A stretch of DNA of 64,000 bases from DSWT01 sp035373625 (lineage in GTDB: Bacteria > Chloroflexota > Anaerolineae > B4-G1 > SLSP01): the NCBI GenBank assembly GCA_035373625.1, contig DAOSNS010000001.1:1-64000 (forward strand), read 5' to 3'. The position numbers and the translations under genes were made by a program. Under the pieces are notes generated by a model. It was not told where the DNA came from and ran no database searches. It worked only from the letters and a program-made list of their open reading frames with translations. Positions 52,803 through 61,709 of the stretch are shown in pieces; within the stretch, counting starts at the first letter, position 1; every line of letters begins with the position of its first letter.

Positions 52803-54820
52803 ACCATTGGCCGTGGCGTGGACTTGCGTGGCTGCTGTTGGCGGCGATGTTGGCGTGTCGGCTTGTGCCCGCACCGACGCCGTCGCCGTCGGCTGAGGCA
52901 TCTGGCGGCTGGACGCTGTGGGTGCGCGACACCGGCCCCCGCTGGCTTGGTCCGGCATGGTGGCACGCCCAGGGCCTCGATCCCCAAAAACTTGACCCTG
53001 AGCGGATGCGCTTGATGCGCGGCGCCGAAACGATTCCTGCCTTGTGGCTTCCCGGAGCCGATGGTCCCGGCCTGCTTTTCTACGGTGACGTTGAACCGGG
53101 ACCGCTGGAGATGCCCGGCAGTTATCATCTCATGCTTGACGCCGCGGGTGCGGCAATGACGGCGCTAACTGCCGCTTCCCCTGTCCACTACCAGAGCACC
53201 ACAACCGCGACGCTGTGGCTGGAACAGGATAATACCTATCGCCCGACTGCGCCGCAGGGAGCGAACTGGCTCTGGACTTCCTTTAACGCCGCGCCGGCTC
53301 TCACCCTCACCGTCTCTCTGACCGGGGCACTCGCTGTGCCCGTCACTTTGACCCTGCGCTTTTGGGGACAGAGCAGCATGCCGCAAAACCCCGATCACCA
53401 CATCCGTGTTCTATGGAATGGCGCGGTCGTGGATGAGCATTTCTGGGACGGGAGCGCGGTCGAAGAATGGACGGTCGTGGCTCCCGCGCCGCGCAGCGGC
53501 GATAACGTCTTGACGTTGATTTCGCCCGGCGACACGGACGCGCCTGTGGAGGTGACGTGGCTGGACCGCGTCGGTGTGGCGTGGCAACGTGCGTTGACCT
53601 ACACGGGTGGATGGGAAAGTTGGTCTGCCGGACCAGAACCGGCGGCTTGTTGGAACGGCGTTCAGGCAGAACATGTCGCCGTGCTGCTTATGGGGCCGGA
53701 CGGGACAGCGCGCGGTGGGTTGCTTGAGCCTTCGGCGGATGGGCGCGTGTGCGTTGAGCAGCGTGCGGGAGACCGCGGTTGGCTGGGCGCGCCGGATGCC
53801 GCCCCTGCGCCCGACCTGGTGCGCCCACGTGAAACCGTTGACGAGGCGTTGTTGCTGACGGCAGATTACGTGATCCTTGCGCCGCGCCTTTTCCACACGG
53901 CGCTCGCTCCGCTGGTGGAAGCGCGTGCAGGTGAAGGGTTATCCGTGGCGCTGGTGACGCCGGAGCAAATCTACGACACGTTTGGCACAGGTGCGCCTGA
54001 TGCGGCTGTGATCCGGCGGGTTGTGGCGTCTTTGCATACACGCGGGCGGCTGCGTTATTTGTTGTTGGTGGGCGACGCCTCGGCCAAACCCGGCGCGCTG
54101 TGGCAGAAAGAGGCCGCGCTTGTGCCGACGGGATGGGTGCGCACCGGCTTTGTAGGCGACACGCCCTCGGATCAGGCGTTGGTGCTCGATGACAACGGTG
54201 CGCCGTTGATCGCCGTGGGGCGTTTCCCCGCTGCCAGTGTTGCCGATGTACGGGCGATAGTTGCCAAGACGCTCGCCTGGAAGCCGACCGCGCGTTTGCT
54301 TCTGCTGCATGACGACGAGGCGGAATTTGTCTCACTGACCGATGCCCTCGCCGAAGTGTCCACGCCCGATTTACGCCTGGGCGACGAAGAAGCCGATGTC
54401 CGCCGCGAACTGTTGCGCTGGCTGCGCGCCGCGCCGGGCGTGCTCGTCTACGTGGGACACGGCAGCTTACCCGTCCTGGGTGACGAGAAGTACCTCACCG
54501 TGGATGATGCGGGCGCGTGGGACGGTCCGACGGTCGTCGTCATGTGGACGTGCCTCTCCGCGAACTTTGCCCATCCGCTTCAGACGGGGCTGAGTGAAGC
54601 GTGGCTGCGCCACTCCAAAGGCGTCGTTGCCATTGTCGGGCCGACTGCCGAGACAACGACCGGCGATCAATCGGCGATGGCCCTGGCTTTCCAACGTGCC
54701 ATAATTGATGGCGACACCATCGGTGAAGCCCTTTTGAACGGTTGGCGGGCCGCGCAATCGCAGGATGCAGCAAGCAGTTTTGTGTTGTTGGGCGACCCGG
54801 CATTGCATCCGGTCAAGTGA
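52799..54820 (+). CDS. Gingipain-like cysteine peptidase (C25 family)
   Basis: 673 residues starting at a GTG that overlaps the previous stop (GTGA). An N-terminal hydrophobic segment (WLLLAAMLACRLV) is a signal peptide, possibly a lipoprotein signal with a non-standard lipobox. Beta-sandwich domains fill about 35-340. The C-terminal half is the caspase-like C25 domain: ADYVILAPRLFHTALAPLVE, YLLLVGDAS, then the catalytic VYVGHGS (His 554) and VMWTCLSANF (Cys 585), ending SFVLLGDPALHPV. C25 includes gingipains and the PorU sortase of the type IX system. Its place among surface-protein and glycan genes suggests processing or anchoring of exported proteins. Confidence 0.85.
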   Translation: MNHWPWRGLAWLLLAAMLACRLVPAPTPSPSAEASGGWTLWVRDTGPRWLGPAWWHAQGLDPQKLDPERMRLMRGAETIPALWLPGADGPGLLFYGDVEPGPLEMPGSYHLMLDAAGAAMTALTAASPVHYQSTTTATLWLEQDNTYRPTAPQGANWLWTSFNAAPALTLTVSLTGALAVPVTLTLRFWGQSSMPQNPDHHIRVLWNGAVVDEHFWDGSAVEEWTVVAPAPRSGDNVLTLISPGDTDAPVEVTWLDRVGVAWQRALTYTGGWESWSAGPEPAACWNGVQAEHVAVLLMGPDGTARGGLLEPSADGRVCVEQRAGDRGWLGAPDAAPAPDLVRPRETVDEALLLTADYVILAPRLFHTALAPLVEARAGEGLSVALVTPEQIYDTFGTGAPDAAVIRRVVASLHTRGRLRYLLLVGDASAKPGALWQKEAALVPTGWVRTGFVGDTPSDQALVLDDNGAPLIAVGRFPAASVADVRAIVAKTLAWKPTARLLLLHDDEAEFVSLTDALAEVSTPDLRLGDEEADVRRELLRWLRAAPGVLVYVGHGSLPVLGDEKYLTVDDAGAWDGPTVVVMWTCLSANFAHPLQTGLSEAWLRHSKGVVAIVGPTAETTTGDQSAMALAFQRAIIDGDTIGEALLNGWRAAQSQDAASSFVLLGDPALHPVK

Positions 54821-54823
54821 ATT

Positions 54824-54870
54824 AACCGCGAATCGTGCGAATCTTTTCTTCGCTGATTCTTGCCGATTCT
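54824..54870 (+). repeat. Dispersed AACCGCGAATCGCGCG element, copy 2
   Basis: AACCGCGAATCGTGCGAATC followed by TTCGCTGATTC; the first copy is at 12545-12600. It forms nearly all of the short gap before the next gene. Confidence 0.55.
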
Positions 54871-54879
54871 GGAGATTGA

Positions 54880-56349
54880 ATGGGTGATCAAGACTACAAG
54901 CGTGCCAAACGCCGCGCTGTGCGTTTGGTGAAGGCCGGAGACTATGCCGGTGCCATAGAAATCTTGCAGACGTTGCGCGACAATCCGGTCAAGCCGGCTC
55001 GGAAATCCTACGGACTTTTCTTGCTGGCCGTCTGCTTTATCCTGGTGGGCGGCGTGTTGATGGGGTTGGGCGCGCTGTCTCTCCGTCCCTATGATCCGAT
55101 GGATACGCTCACGCCATCGCCCACGCTGACCGCTTCGCCGACGCCGGAGCCGTTGGTCCCCAGCCGCACGCCAACGCCGGTCGTACCGCCGGGTTCCACC
55201 GCCACAGCATCACCGACCTTGACGCCGATGCCGTCGGCTACAGCGACGCCATCTCTGGCGCCGGCATCAACGGCTGCGCCGACAGAATCTGCCACAGCGC
55301 CGTCAACGCCGCGTCCCCCGGTGACATCTGCCGGAACGCCGCCAACGCCGCGTCCTTCGCCGACACCGGATTCTCAGCCGGCAACGGCGACACCGCCGCC
55401 TACCGAGACGCCGGTTCCTATACCGGCCTCGGATTTCGTCGTGCCCGCCCATGAACGTTTCCGTTTAGGCGTATCCCTGCCCGGCGGAGCAAAAGGGGGC
55501 TATGATTTGACCACCTTGCGCGTTGGATGGGTGATGGATTGGGCTGCCCGAAGTGCCCCTGTGTTGCCGCCGGGGGTGGACTACCTGCCTACGGTGCGGA
55601 TGTCCGGTGGCAAACTCTCTCCTGATGCGGCAACGTTGACGGCGGTGGCGGCAGCGCGCCCCGGTTCCACGTGGCTCATTTCCAACGAACCGGATGTGCG
55701 CTGGCAGGATAATGTGGACCCGCCGACGTATGCGCGGCTTTATCACGAAGCCTATACGGCGATCAAGGCAGGCGATCCCTCGGCCATCGTAGCGGCGGGG
55801 GGCATTGCCCAGCCCACGCCCCTGCGCTTGCGCTATCTCGATCTCGTGTTGGAGGCTTACCGCAGCGAGTTCGGTGCGGCGCTTCCGGCGCAAGCCTGGC
55901 ATATCCACAATTATATGCTCCATGAGGAACGGAATTCCTGGGGGGTAGACATTCCGCCGGGCATCCCCGACAATACCGGCATCCTCTACAGCATTGACGA
56001 TTCCGGCAACCTGGAGGCTTTCCGTTCGCAAATCTACGCTTTCCGCCGCTGGATGGCGTCGCGGGGGTACGGCGGTCAGCCGCTCATCGTTTCCGAATTC
56101 GGGGTGCCGATGCCGGAGGATTACGGCTTCCCGCCGGAACGCATGGCCGAGTTTATGCGCGAAACATGGCGTTTCTTCTTGACGGCGGCGGATGGCGGGC
56201 TTGGCGATCCCAACGACGGCGGGCGTTTGGTGCAACGCTGGTGCTGGTTTAGCCTATATTATTCAGTCTATCCGACCGGCAATTTGATCGAGAAAGATGG
56301 ACGCTGGACGTTCCTGGGACGGACGTGGATTGCGTATGTGAGTGATTGA
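54880..56349 (+). CDS. Membrane-anchored clan-A glycoside hydrolase-like protein
   Basis: 489 residues with GGAG before the ATG. Residues 1-40 are basic and cytoplasmic and resemble one TPR helix pair (DYKRAKRRAVRLVKAGDYAG). A membrane helix (about 46-66) leads to a Pro/Thr stalk (75-185). The outer domain is a TIM barrel like GH39/GH5 enzymes: TWLISNEPDVRWQDN gives the acid/base Glu 270, and PLIVSEFGVPMPED gives the nucleophile Glu 406, with AWHIHNYM between. The substrate is probably a cell-surface or environmental polysaccharide; family assignment is tentative. It lies directly before the flippase and glycosyltransferase genes. Confidence 0.75.
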   Translation: MGDQDYKRAKRRAVRLVKAGDYAGAIEILQTLRDNPVKPARKSYGLFLLAVCFILVGGVLMGLGALSLRPYDPMDTLTPSPTLTASPTPEPLVPSRTPTPVVPPGSTATASPTLTPMPSATATPSLAPASTAAPTESATAPSTPRPPVTSAGTPPTPRPSPTPDSQPATATPPPTETPVPIPASDFVVPAHERFRLGVSLPGGAKGGYDLTTLRVGWVMDWAARSAPVLPPGVDYLPTVRMSGGKLSPDAATLTAVAAARPGSTWLISNEPDVRWQDNVDPPTYARLYHEAYTAIKAGDPSAIVAAGGIAQPTPLRLRYLDLVLEAYRSEFGAALPAQAWHIHNYMLHEERNSWGVDIPPGIPDNTGILYSIDDSGNLEAFRSQIYAFRRWMASRGYGGQPLIVSEFGVPMPEDYGFPPERMAEFMRETWRFFLTAADGGLGDPNDGGRLVQRWCWFSLYYSVYPTGNLIEKDGRWTFLGRTWIAYVSD

Positions 56350-56351
56350 GT

Positions 56352-57359
56352 ATGAAAGCATGGTGGGCACAATTTAAGGAGCGCGTGCGAGTGCTGCGTT
56401 GGATTGTGAGCCTCGGCGTGATGGTTCTCTCGGTGTGGCTGTTGATCCGCGAGCTAGATTGGGCGCAGGTTCTCGGCGCGTTGCGAGCGGCGGACTATGC
56501 CTGGGTAATCGTCGGTGTGCTGGCGATTGTGGGGACGTTCTTCTCGCGTGTGTGGCGCTGGCAGGCGCTTTTGTGGCGTGCCGAGTTGCGCTTCTGGCCG
56601 GCGTTGACGGCGCTGCTGGTGGGACAGGTGGCGAACCTGGTGTTGCCGATGCGCGGCGGCGATCTGGTGCGCGCGATGTGGGTACGTCCAGAGCGCGCCA
56701 CCGAACGCAGCGCGGGCGCGTCGGAAGCGCTGGGTAGTGTAGCGCTGGAAAAGGTTTGGGACCTGCTGGCGCTGCTGCTGTGCGGCCTGCTGTTGCTGGC
56801 GCTTGTACCTTTGCCGGCGTGGTTCTCGCAATCCACGTGGTCCACGGCGGGGATTCTGGTTATCGGTGGCCTGGTGCTGTGGGCCGGCTTGCGCTGGCAA
56901 GACGTATTGTTCCGCTGGGCGGCGCTCGTCCTGGCGCGCTTTCCGGCCGGATGGGACAAGGCGTTGCTGCCGCGCTTGCAACGTCTGGCGCAGGGCTTGA
57001 ATTCGCTGCAAAGTGCCCAGGCTTCGGGACGTGTTTTCCTGTGGACGGTGGTCTATTGGGGATGCGGTGCGCTGGCAAATTGGGCAGTGATGCGCGCGTT
57101 TGGCGTACAGTCGCCGGTTGCCGCCATCTTTTTGCTGGCGGCGTTGATGGTAGGCAACGCGGTTGTGCCGACGCCGGCGCGCCTGGGCGTCTTCGAGGGC
57201 CTTTGCGTGGTCTCATTGGGGCTGTTTGACGTGCCTTACGATCTGGCGCTGGCCATTGGCCTGGTGTTACATCTCGTGGTGATGGGACCGCCGTTGATCG
57301 CGGCGGGACTGCTGGCCTCGTTGTCTCAGTTGATGCGGAGGCTCCATGAATCAGCTTGA
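56352..57359 (+). CDS. Lysylphosphatidylglycerol synthase TM-like (UPF0104/AglD-type) membrane protein
   Basis: 335 residues, about eight membrane helices. The lines IVGVLAIVGTFFSRVWRWQA, LTALLVGQVANLVLPMRGGD and VGNAVVPTPARLGVFEG are characteristic of the LPG_synthase_TM family, members of which are integral proteins often linked to lipid-linked sugar metabolism or translocation. The ATG is 2 bp after the preceding stop; no clear ribosome site, so translation is probably coupled. It overlaps the next gene by 14 bp. Confidence 0.85.
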   Translation: MKAWWAQFKERVRVLRWIVSLGVMVLSVWLLIRELDWAQVLGALRAADYAWVIVGVLAIVGTFFSRVWRWQALLWRAELRFWPALTALLVGQVANLVLPMRGGDLVRAMWVRPERATERSAGASEALGSVALEKVWDLLALLLCGLLLLALVPLPAWFSQSTWSTAGILVIGGLVLWAGLRWQDVLFRWAALVLARFPAGWDKALLPRLQRLAQGLNSLQSAQASGRVFLWTVVYWGCGALANWAVMRAFGVQSPVAAIFLLAALMVGNAVVPTPARLGVFEGLCVVSLGLFDVPYDLALAIGLVLHLVVMGPPLIAAGLLASLSQLMRRLHESA

Positions 57360-58326
57360 ATACTCGGTCATTGTGCCGGCCTATCAGGCGGCAGATGTCA
57401 TCGGGGCGTGTGTGCGGACATTGGCGCAGCAGACGGTGGAACGTGCGCGTTACGAAATCATCGTTGTAGACGATGGCTCGACCGACGGTACAGCAGACGC
57501 GGCGCGGGAAGCCGGCGCAGATCGTGTGGTGCGTGTCCCTCACGGGGGGCCGGCGGCGGCACGCAATGCCGGCATTGCGGCTGCACAAGCCGAGATCGTC
57601 CTGTTCACCGACGCCGACTGTGAGCCATCGGAAAATTGGATCGCGCGGATGGTCGCGCCGTTTGCGGATCCCCAGGTGATGGGCGTGAAGGGCACCTATC
57701 GCACGCGCCAGCAATCGTTGATTGCCCGGCTGGTGCAATTGGAATTTGAAATCCGTTACGCGCGCATGGCCGAATTGCCGCACATTGATTTTGTGGACAC
57801 TTACGCAGCGGCATACCGTCGGGCACTTCTTGTCGAGTATGGCGGCTTTGATACCGCCTTTCCGATTCCCTCGGCAGAAGATGTGGACCTATCTTTCCGC
57901 CTGGCGCGCGCCGGACACCGGCTGGTTTTCGCGCCCGAAGCCTGGGTCTGGCACCGACATCCGGCGACGTTGGGGCGCTATCTGGCCCGCAAAGCGCGCT
58001 TTGGCTACTGGCGCGCGCTGCTCTACGTCCGCTATCCCGACAAAATCTCCGGCGACGCGCACACCGACCCCGCGCTCAAGCCCCAATTCGCGTTGGTGGC
58101 GTTGCTGGGTCTGGCGGCCATGGTGGGGTTGTTCTGGCGACCGGCGTGGATCGCGGCAGGGGTGCTGCTCGTGGCTTTTCTGGCGACGACGCTGCCTTTT
58201 GTGCGCTGGGCATGGCGGCGTGATCGGGCGGTGGCGGTGATCTGGCCCGGTGTGACGCTGCTTCGCGTAGTTATACAAGGCTTGGGGTTGGCGCTTGGCC
58301 TGGTGCGGCAAATCGTGACGAAATGA
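57346..58326 (+). CDS. Family 2 glycosyltransferase with C-terminal membrane helices
   Basis: Transfers a sugar from a nucleotide sugar to a lipid or protein acceptor. 326 residues, GGAGG before the ATG. GT-A motifs: YSVIVPAYQAADVIGACVRT, VDDGSTDGT (41-49), FTDADCEP (88-94, metal-binding DxD) and SAEDVDLSFRLARAG (acceptor-side ED). Two or three hydrophobic helices (about 245-320) hold it at the membrane. It overlaps its neighbours by 14 and 4 bp. Confidence 0.92.
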   Translation: MNQLEYSVIVPAYQAADVIGACVRTLAQQTVERARYEIIVVDDGSTDGTADAAREAGADRVVRVPHGGPAAARNAGIAAAQAEIVLFTDADCEPSENWIARMVAPFADPQVMGVKGTYRTRQQSLIARLVQLEFEIRYARMAELPHIDFVDTYAAAYRRALLVEYGGFDTAFPIPSAEDVDLSFRLARAGHRLVFAPEAWVWHRHPATLGRYLARKARFGYWRALLYVRYPDKISGDAHTDPALKPQFALVALLGLAAMVGLFWRPAWIAAGVLLVAFLATTLPFVRWAWRRDRAVAVIWPGVTLLRVVIQGLGLALGLVRQIVTK

Positions 58327-59777
58327 ACGCTCGTGCGCGTCTGCCGATTCCACTGCTGGCGGGAAGCCTCGCTCTGCTGGTCTACGGATTGACGCTGGCG
58401 CCTTCGCTCACCTGGGCGCATTGGGGGGCGGACGGCGGTGACTTCATCACGGCGGCGGTTACCGGACGGATTCCACACCCGCCCGGTTTTCCCCTTTACC
58501 TGACCCTGGCGCGCCTCTTTGTCCTTCTCCCGTTGCGTGACCCGGCCTGGCGGCTCAACCTGCTCTCGGCGGTGATGGCGGCCGGGACCGTTACATTGAC
58601 CGCGTTGATGTTACAGCATCAGGAAAAATCCTCCTGGATTGTGCTCGCGGCGTCGCTCACCCTGGCGTTTGCTCCACTGTTCTGGTCGCAATCGCTCATC
58701 ACGGAAGTCTACACGACGGCGGCGTTCTTTGTGGCGTTGGCAAATAGTGAATGGCGAATGGCAAATGGCAAATGGCGAATGGCAAATGGCGAATTAAGCA
58801 TTATGGATCACGCCTCACGGATCACGAGTTCCCAATGGGTTTTAGCGGGGATTGTGTGTGGCTTGGGGATGTCTGTGCATCCGACGTTGGCGCTCCTGGC
58901 TCCGCTGTGGGCTGCTTATATGCTGAGTGGTTGCAAGAGTGCGATTTCCAAATGGCAGTTCCAGACCCCTGTCTACCGTCTATCGTTTACCGTCTACCTT
59001 ATCGGTTTGTGCATTGGCTTGCTTCCCTATGCGCTCTTGCCGTTCCTCGGCCCGTGGCCACAGCCGTGGGGAGATATGCGCACCTTCGCCGGTTGGTGGG
59101 ATGTCGTGCGCGCGCGACTGTACTGGGGGTATGCTTTTGGGTTGCCGCTGGTCGAATGGCCCGCACGGGTGCTGGCGTGGGCAACGTTGCTGGCGCGGCA
59201 ATTCACGCCGGTGGGCGGCGCACTGGTGTTGCTCGGCGGTTGGCTACAATGGCGAACTCATCGCCGGGAGGTATTGGGTCTGGTCATAGCGGGCAGCCTG
59301 TTAAGTTTGTTCGCCATTGGCTACGCCACGCCGGATTCACTGACATATTTATTGCCCCTGTTGCTCCTTTTTGTCCCCTTGCTTGGCGCGGGTTTGCGCT
59401 GGCTGGTGGACAACGGCTTACCTGTCTGGGCGACATTGACCCTGCCGTTGATCTTGCTCGTGTGGAACTGGCAAGCTGTAGACCTGCACCGTGATGATGA
59501 GGCAGTATTGTGGTACAATCGTGTATTGGCGGCGGCCCCGCCGGAGGCCGTTCTGCTGACCACTCAGGGTGATGCATACACTTTCGCGTTGTGGTATGCC
59601 CAGGAGGCTTTGGGCCTGCGGAAGGATGTGCTGGTCATTGATGGGAATTTGTGGTGGCAAGAGAGTTACCGGCAGTTCTTATGTCGTCAGACGGGACGGG
59701 CGGCTGTCGTGCCGGAGGATTTGGCGCTGGGTCGGCCTGTATGTCGGGTCGTTAAAGAAGGTGTGATATGTCCGTAA
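58323..59777 (+). CDS. DUF2723-type integral membrane glycosyltransferase-like protein
   Basis: 484 residues, about ten helices. The signature of the DUF2723 family is near the N-terminus: YGLTLAPSLTWAHWGADGGD and IPHPPGFPLYLTLARL. The family is distantly related to GT-C protein mannosyltransferases and uses polyprenyl-linked sugars on the outer face. Residues about 142-157 (two turns of the WRMANGK heptapeptide) are encoded by a 7-bp tandem repeat and interrupt a loop between helices. The start ATG overlaps the GT2 stop by 4 bp; the end overlaps the DUF4012 gene by 10 bp. Confidence 0.82.
   Translation: MNARARLPIPLLAGSLALLVYGLTLAPSLTWAHWGADGGDFITAAVTGRIPHPPGFPLYLTLARLFVLLPLRDPAWRLNLLSAVMAAGTVTLTALMLQHQEKSSWIVLAASLTLAFAPLFWSQSLITEVYTTAAFFVALANSEWRMANGKWRMANGELSIMDHASRITSSQWVLAGIVCGLGMSVHPTLALLAPLWAAYMLSGCKSAISKWQFQTPVYRLSFTVYLIGLCIGLLPYALLPFLGPWPQPWGDMRTFAGWWDVVRARLYWGYAFGLPLVEWPARVLAWATLLARQFTPVGGALVLLGGWLQWRTHRREVLGLVIAGSLLSLFAIGYATPDSLTYLLPLLLLFVPLLGAGLRWLVDNGLPVWATLTLPLILLVWNWQAVDLHRDDEAVLWYNRVLAAAPPEAVLLTTQGDAYTFALWYAQEALGLRKDVLVIDGNLWWQESYRQFLCRQTGRAAVVPEDLALGRPVCRVVKEGVICP
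58751..58792 (+). repeat. Heptamer repeat inside a coding region
   Basis: Six copies of ATGGCRA within the DUF2723 gene, keeping the frame because 42 bp is 14 codons. On the plus strand no frame contains a stop, unlike the intergenic heptamer tracts. Confidence 0.92.
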
Positions 59778-61708
59778 TTGATCGCAATAAACGCAAAATC
59801 GCACTAGGGCTGGTGATAGCGGGTCTACTCTTGATCGTGTTTTGGGTAGGGCAGACAGGCTATGCGGCAGTGTCGTTGGCGCGTTCGCTGAAGACGGCCC
59901 AGACATTGCTCGATGGTGATCCTATGGCGGCCGATGTGAGCACATTGGGAAAGCTGCTGCGTCAGACGCGGCGCGATGTGGTGACCCTCCGCCGTAACGT
60001 CGGTTGGCTGGCCGGCATAGGACCGGCGTTCCGCCGGCTGCCGAAAGTCGGACCCCTGCTGGGCGATGCGCCCGCGCTGCTTACCCTGGCGGATGGGCTG
60101 ACCGAAGCCGGCGCGCTGCTGTGGGATGCGGCGGAACCGGCGTTGACGGCATCCAACACCGGCGGCTCGATGTTGGAGAAGGCGCCGGAGGTCTTCTCAC
60201 GGCTCTCACCGAACCTGCCACGCGCTCGCGCCGCCGTCGCCAGAGCGCTTGAGGCTTATGCCACTCTGGATGTGGCTGCTTTGCCGGGCCGCGTTCAGGG
60301 ACCGCTGACGAAGATCGGCCCGCTGCTGCCGCTTTTAGATGATGGGCTGACGCTCGCCGGGATGGGGCCGACGCTACTGGGATTGGATGCACCGCGCACC
60401 TATCTGGTGTTGGCCATTAACGATGGTGAACTACGAGCCGGTGGGGGATTCATCAGTGGCGTGGGCGAAATACACCTTGAATCCGGAAAGGTGGCAGGCA
60501 TGACCTTTATGGATAGTTATGCCGTGGACGACTTCAAGCAACCCTATCCCCTTGCGCCGGAGGCGTTGCGTCAGTTCATGGGGATAGATTTGCTGGTGTT
60601 TCGTGATAGCAACTGGTCGCCCGATTTCCCGACGGCGGCGCGGCAGGCATTGGCGCTGTATCGTCCTGCCCATCCTGTCACCGTGGACGGCATTGTTACC
60701 GTGGACATGCAGGCAGCGCAACGATTGATAGATGCATTTGGTCCCCTCAAGCTGCCCGACACGGACGAACCCGTGACCGGCGCAACCCTGCTGGAATATC
60801 TCTACAGCGCATGGGCGCCGGAAGACGGCAATCTGACCGGTGAATGGTGGAAACAACGCAAGGCGTTTATGGGGACATTGGCCGAGGCCATTATGGGGCG
60901 CGTGGCCGGTGGGGATGTGAACTGGTTGGCCCTGCTGAAGGTTGGACGACAACTTATCGCCGAAAAACACGTTATGATGTACTTTGTGGATGCGAATGTA
61001 CAGACATTGCTGGCATCGCGTGGATGGGATGCCGGGTTGCGTGTCCCGCAGGGCGACTATGCTATGGTGGTCGAGGCGAATGTGGGATACAACAAAGCCA
61101 GCGCCAAACTGGATCGTACCTTCGCCTATGCCGTTGATCTTACGCAATCCCCGCCGCGTGCGACGATGACGCTCGCCTACACCCATACAAGTCAGGTGGA
61201 CATTGCCTGTGTTCCCGAAGCGCGTTACGATCCCGAATACACACAGATGATGGATCGCTGTTACTGGGGCTATTTGCGGCTTTACGTACCGCAGGGTGCG
61301 CAATTGCTTCAAGCCAGCCGTCATCCGATCCCGGCGGAAGCTGTCGCCAACAAGCAGGCATGGGAAGGAAATGCGCGTGTCACGGTGGCACCTGAGGGGC
61401 CGTACACCGTTTTTGAGCAAGCGCTGCTTCTGCCGACGGCATCGCGGGCAACCGTGTATTTTACGTATACTTTGCCGGACAAGGTCGTTCGGCGAAACGC
61501 TGATGGCACATTCACCTATCATCTGTTATGGCAGAAACAGGCGGGATTGGTGGGTGTGCCGGCGCGTGTGGTCTTGCGCCTCCCCCAAAATGCTGTATTA
61601 TGTCCCTCGCAGCCCCATCTCCGTGTCGGTGACGCGGGCACAGTGTTTGTGGATATGGCGCTGCACATAGACCAAGAATTGAGTATCTGCTATACCATAG
61701 GAAGGTAA
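59768..61708 (+). CDS. DUF4012 envelope protein
   Basis: 646 residues. One N-terminal membrane helix (about 12-36, LGLVIAGLLLIVFWVGQTGY) anchors a large outer part. Residues about 205-370 contain the DUF4012 core: TYLVLAINDGELRAGGGFIS, FRDSNWSPDFPTAARQAL and VDGIVTVDMQAAQRLIDAFG. The AGGGFISG segment recalls LytR-CpsA-Psr-type or pyrophosphate-lipid-binding proteins, but the biochemical role of DUF4012 is unknown; it regularly occurs in exopolysaccharide clusters of Gram-positive-type bacteria. GAAGGTG precedes the ATG. Confidence 0.88.
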   Translation: MSVIDRNKRKIALGLVIAGLLLIVFWVGQTGYAAVSLARSLKTAQTLLDGDPMAADVSTLGKLLRQTRRDVVTLRRNVGWLAGIGPAFRRLPKVGPLLGDAPALLTLADGLTEAGALLWDAAEPALTASNTGGSMLEKAPEVFSRLSPNLPRARAAVARALEAYATLDVAALPGRVQGPLTKIGPLLPLLDDGLTLAGMGPTLLGLDAPRTYLVLAINDGELRAGGGFISGVGEIHLESGKVAGMTFMDSYAVDDFKQPYPLAPEALRQFMGIDLLVFRDSNWSPDFPTAARQALALYRPAHPVTVDGIVTVDMQAAQRLIDAFGPLKLPDTDEPVTGATLLEYLYSAWAPEDGNLTGEWWKQRKAFMGTLAEAIMGRVAGGDVNWLALLKVGRQLIAEKHVMMYFVDANVQTLLASRGWDAGLRVPQGDYAMVVEANVGYNKASAKLDRTFAYAVDLTQSPPRATMTLAYTHTSQVDIACVPEARYDPEYTQMMDRCYWGYLRLYVPQGAQLLQASRHPIPAEAVANKQAWEGNARVTVAPEGPYTVFEQALLLPTASRATVYFTYTLPDKVVRRNADGTFTYHLLWQKQAGLVGVPARVVLRLPQNAVLCPSQPHLRVGDAGTVFVDMALHIDQELSICYTIGR

Positions 61709-61709
61709 C

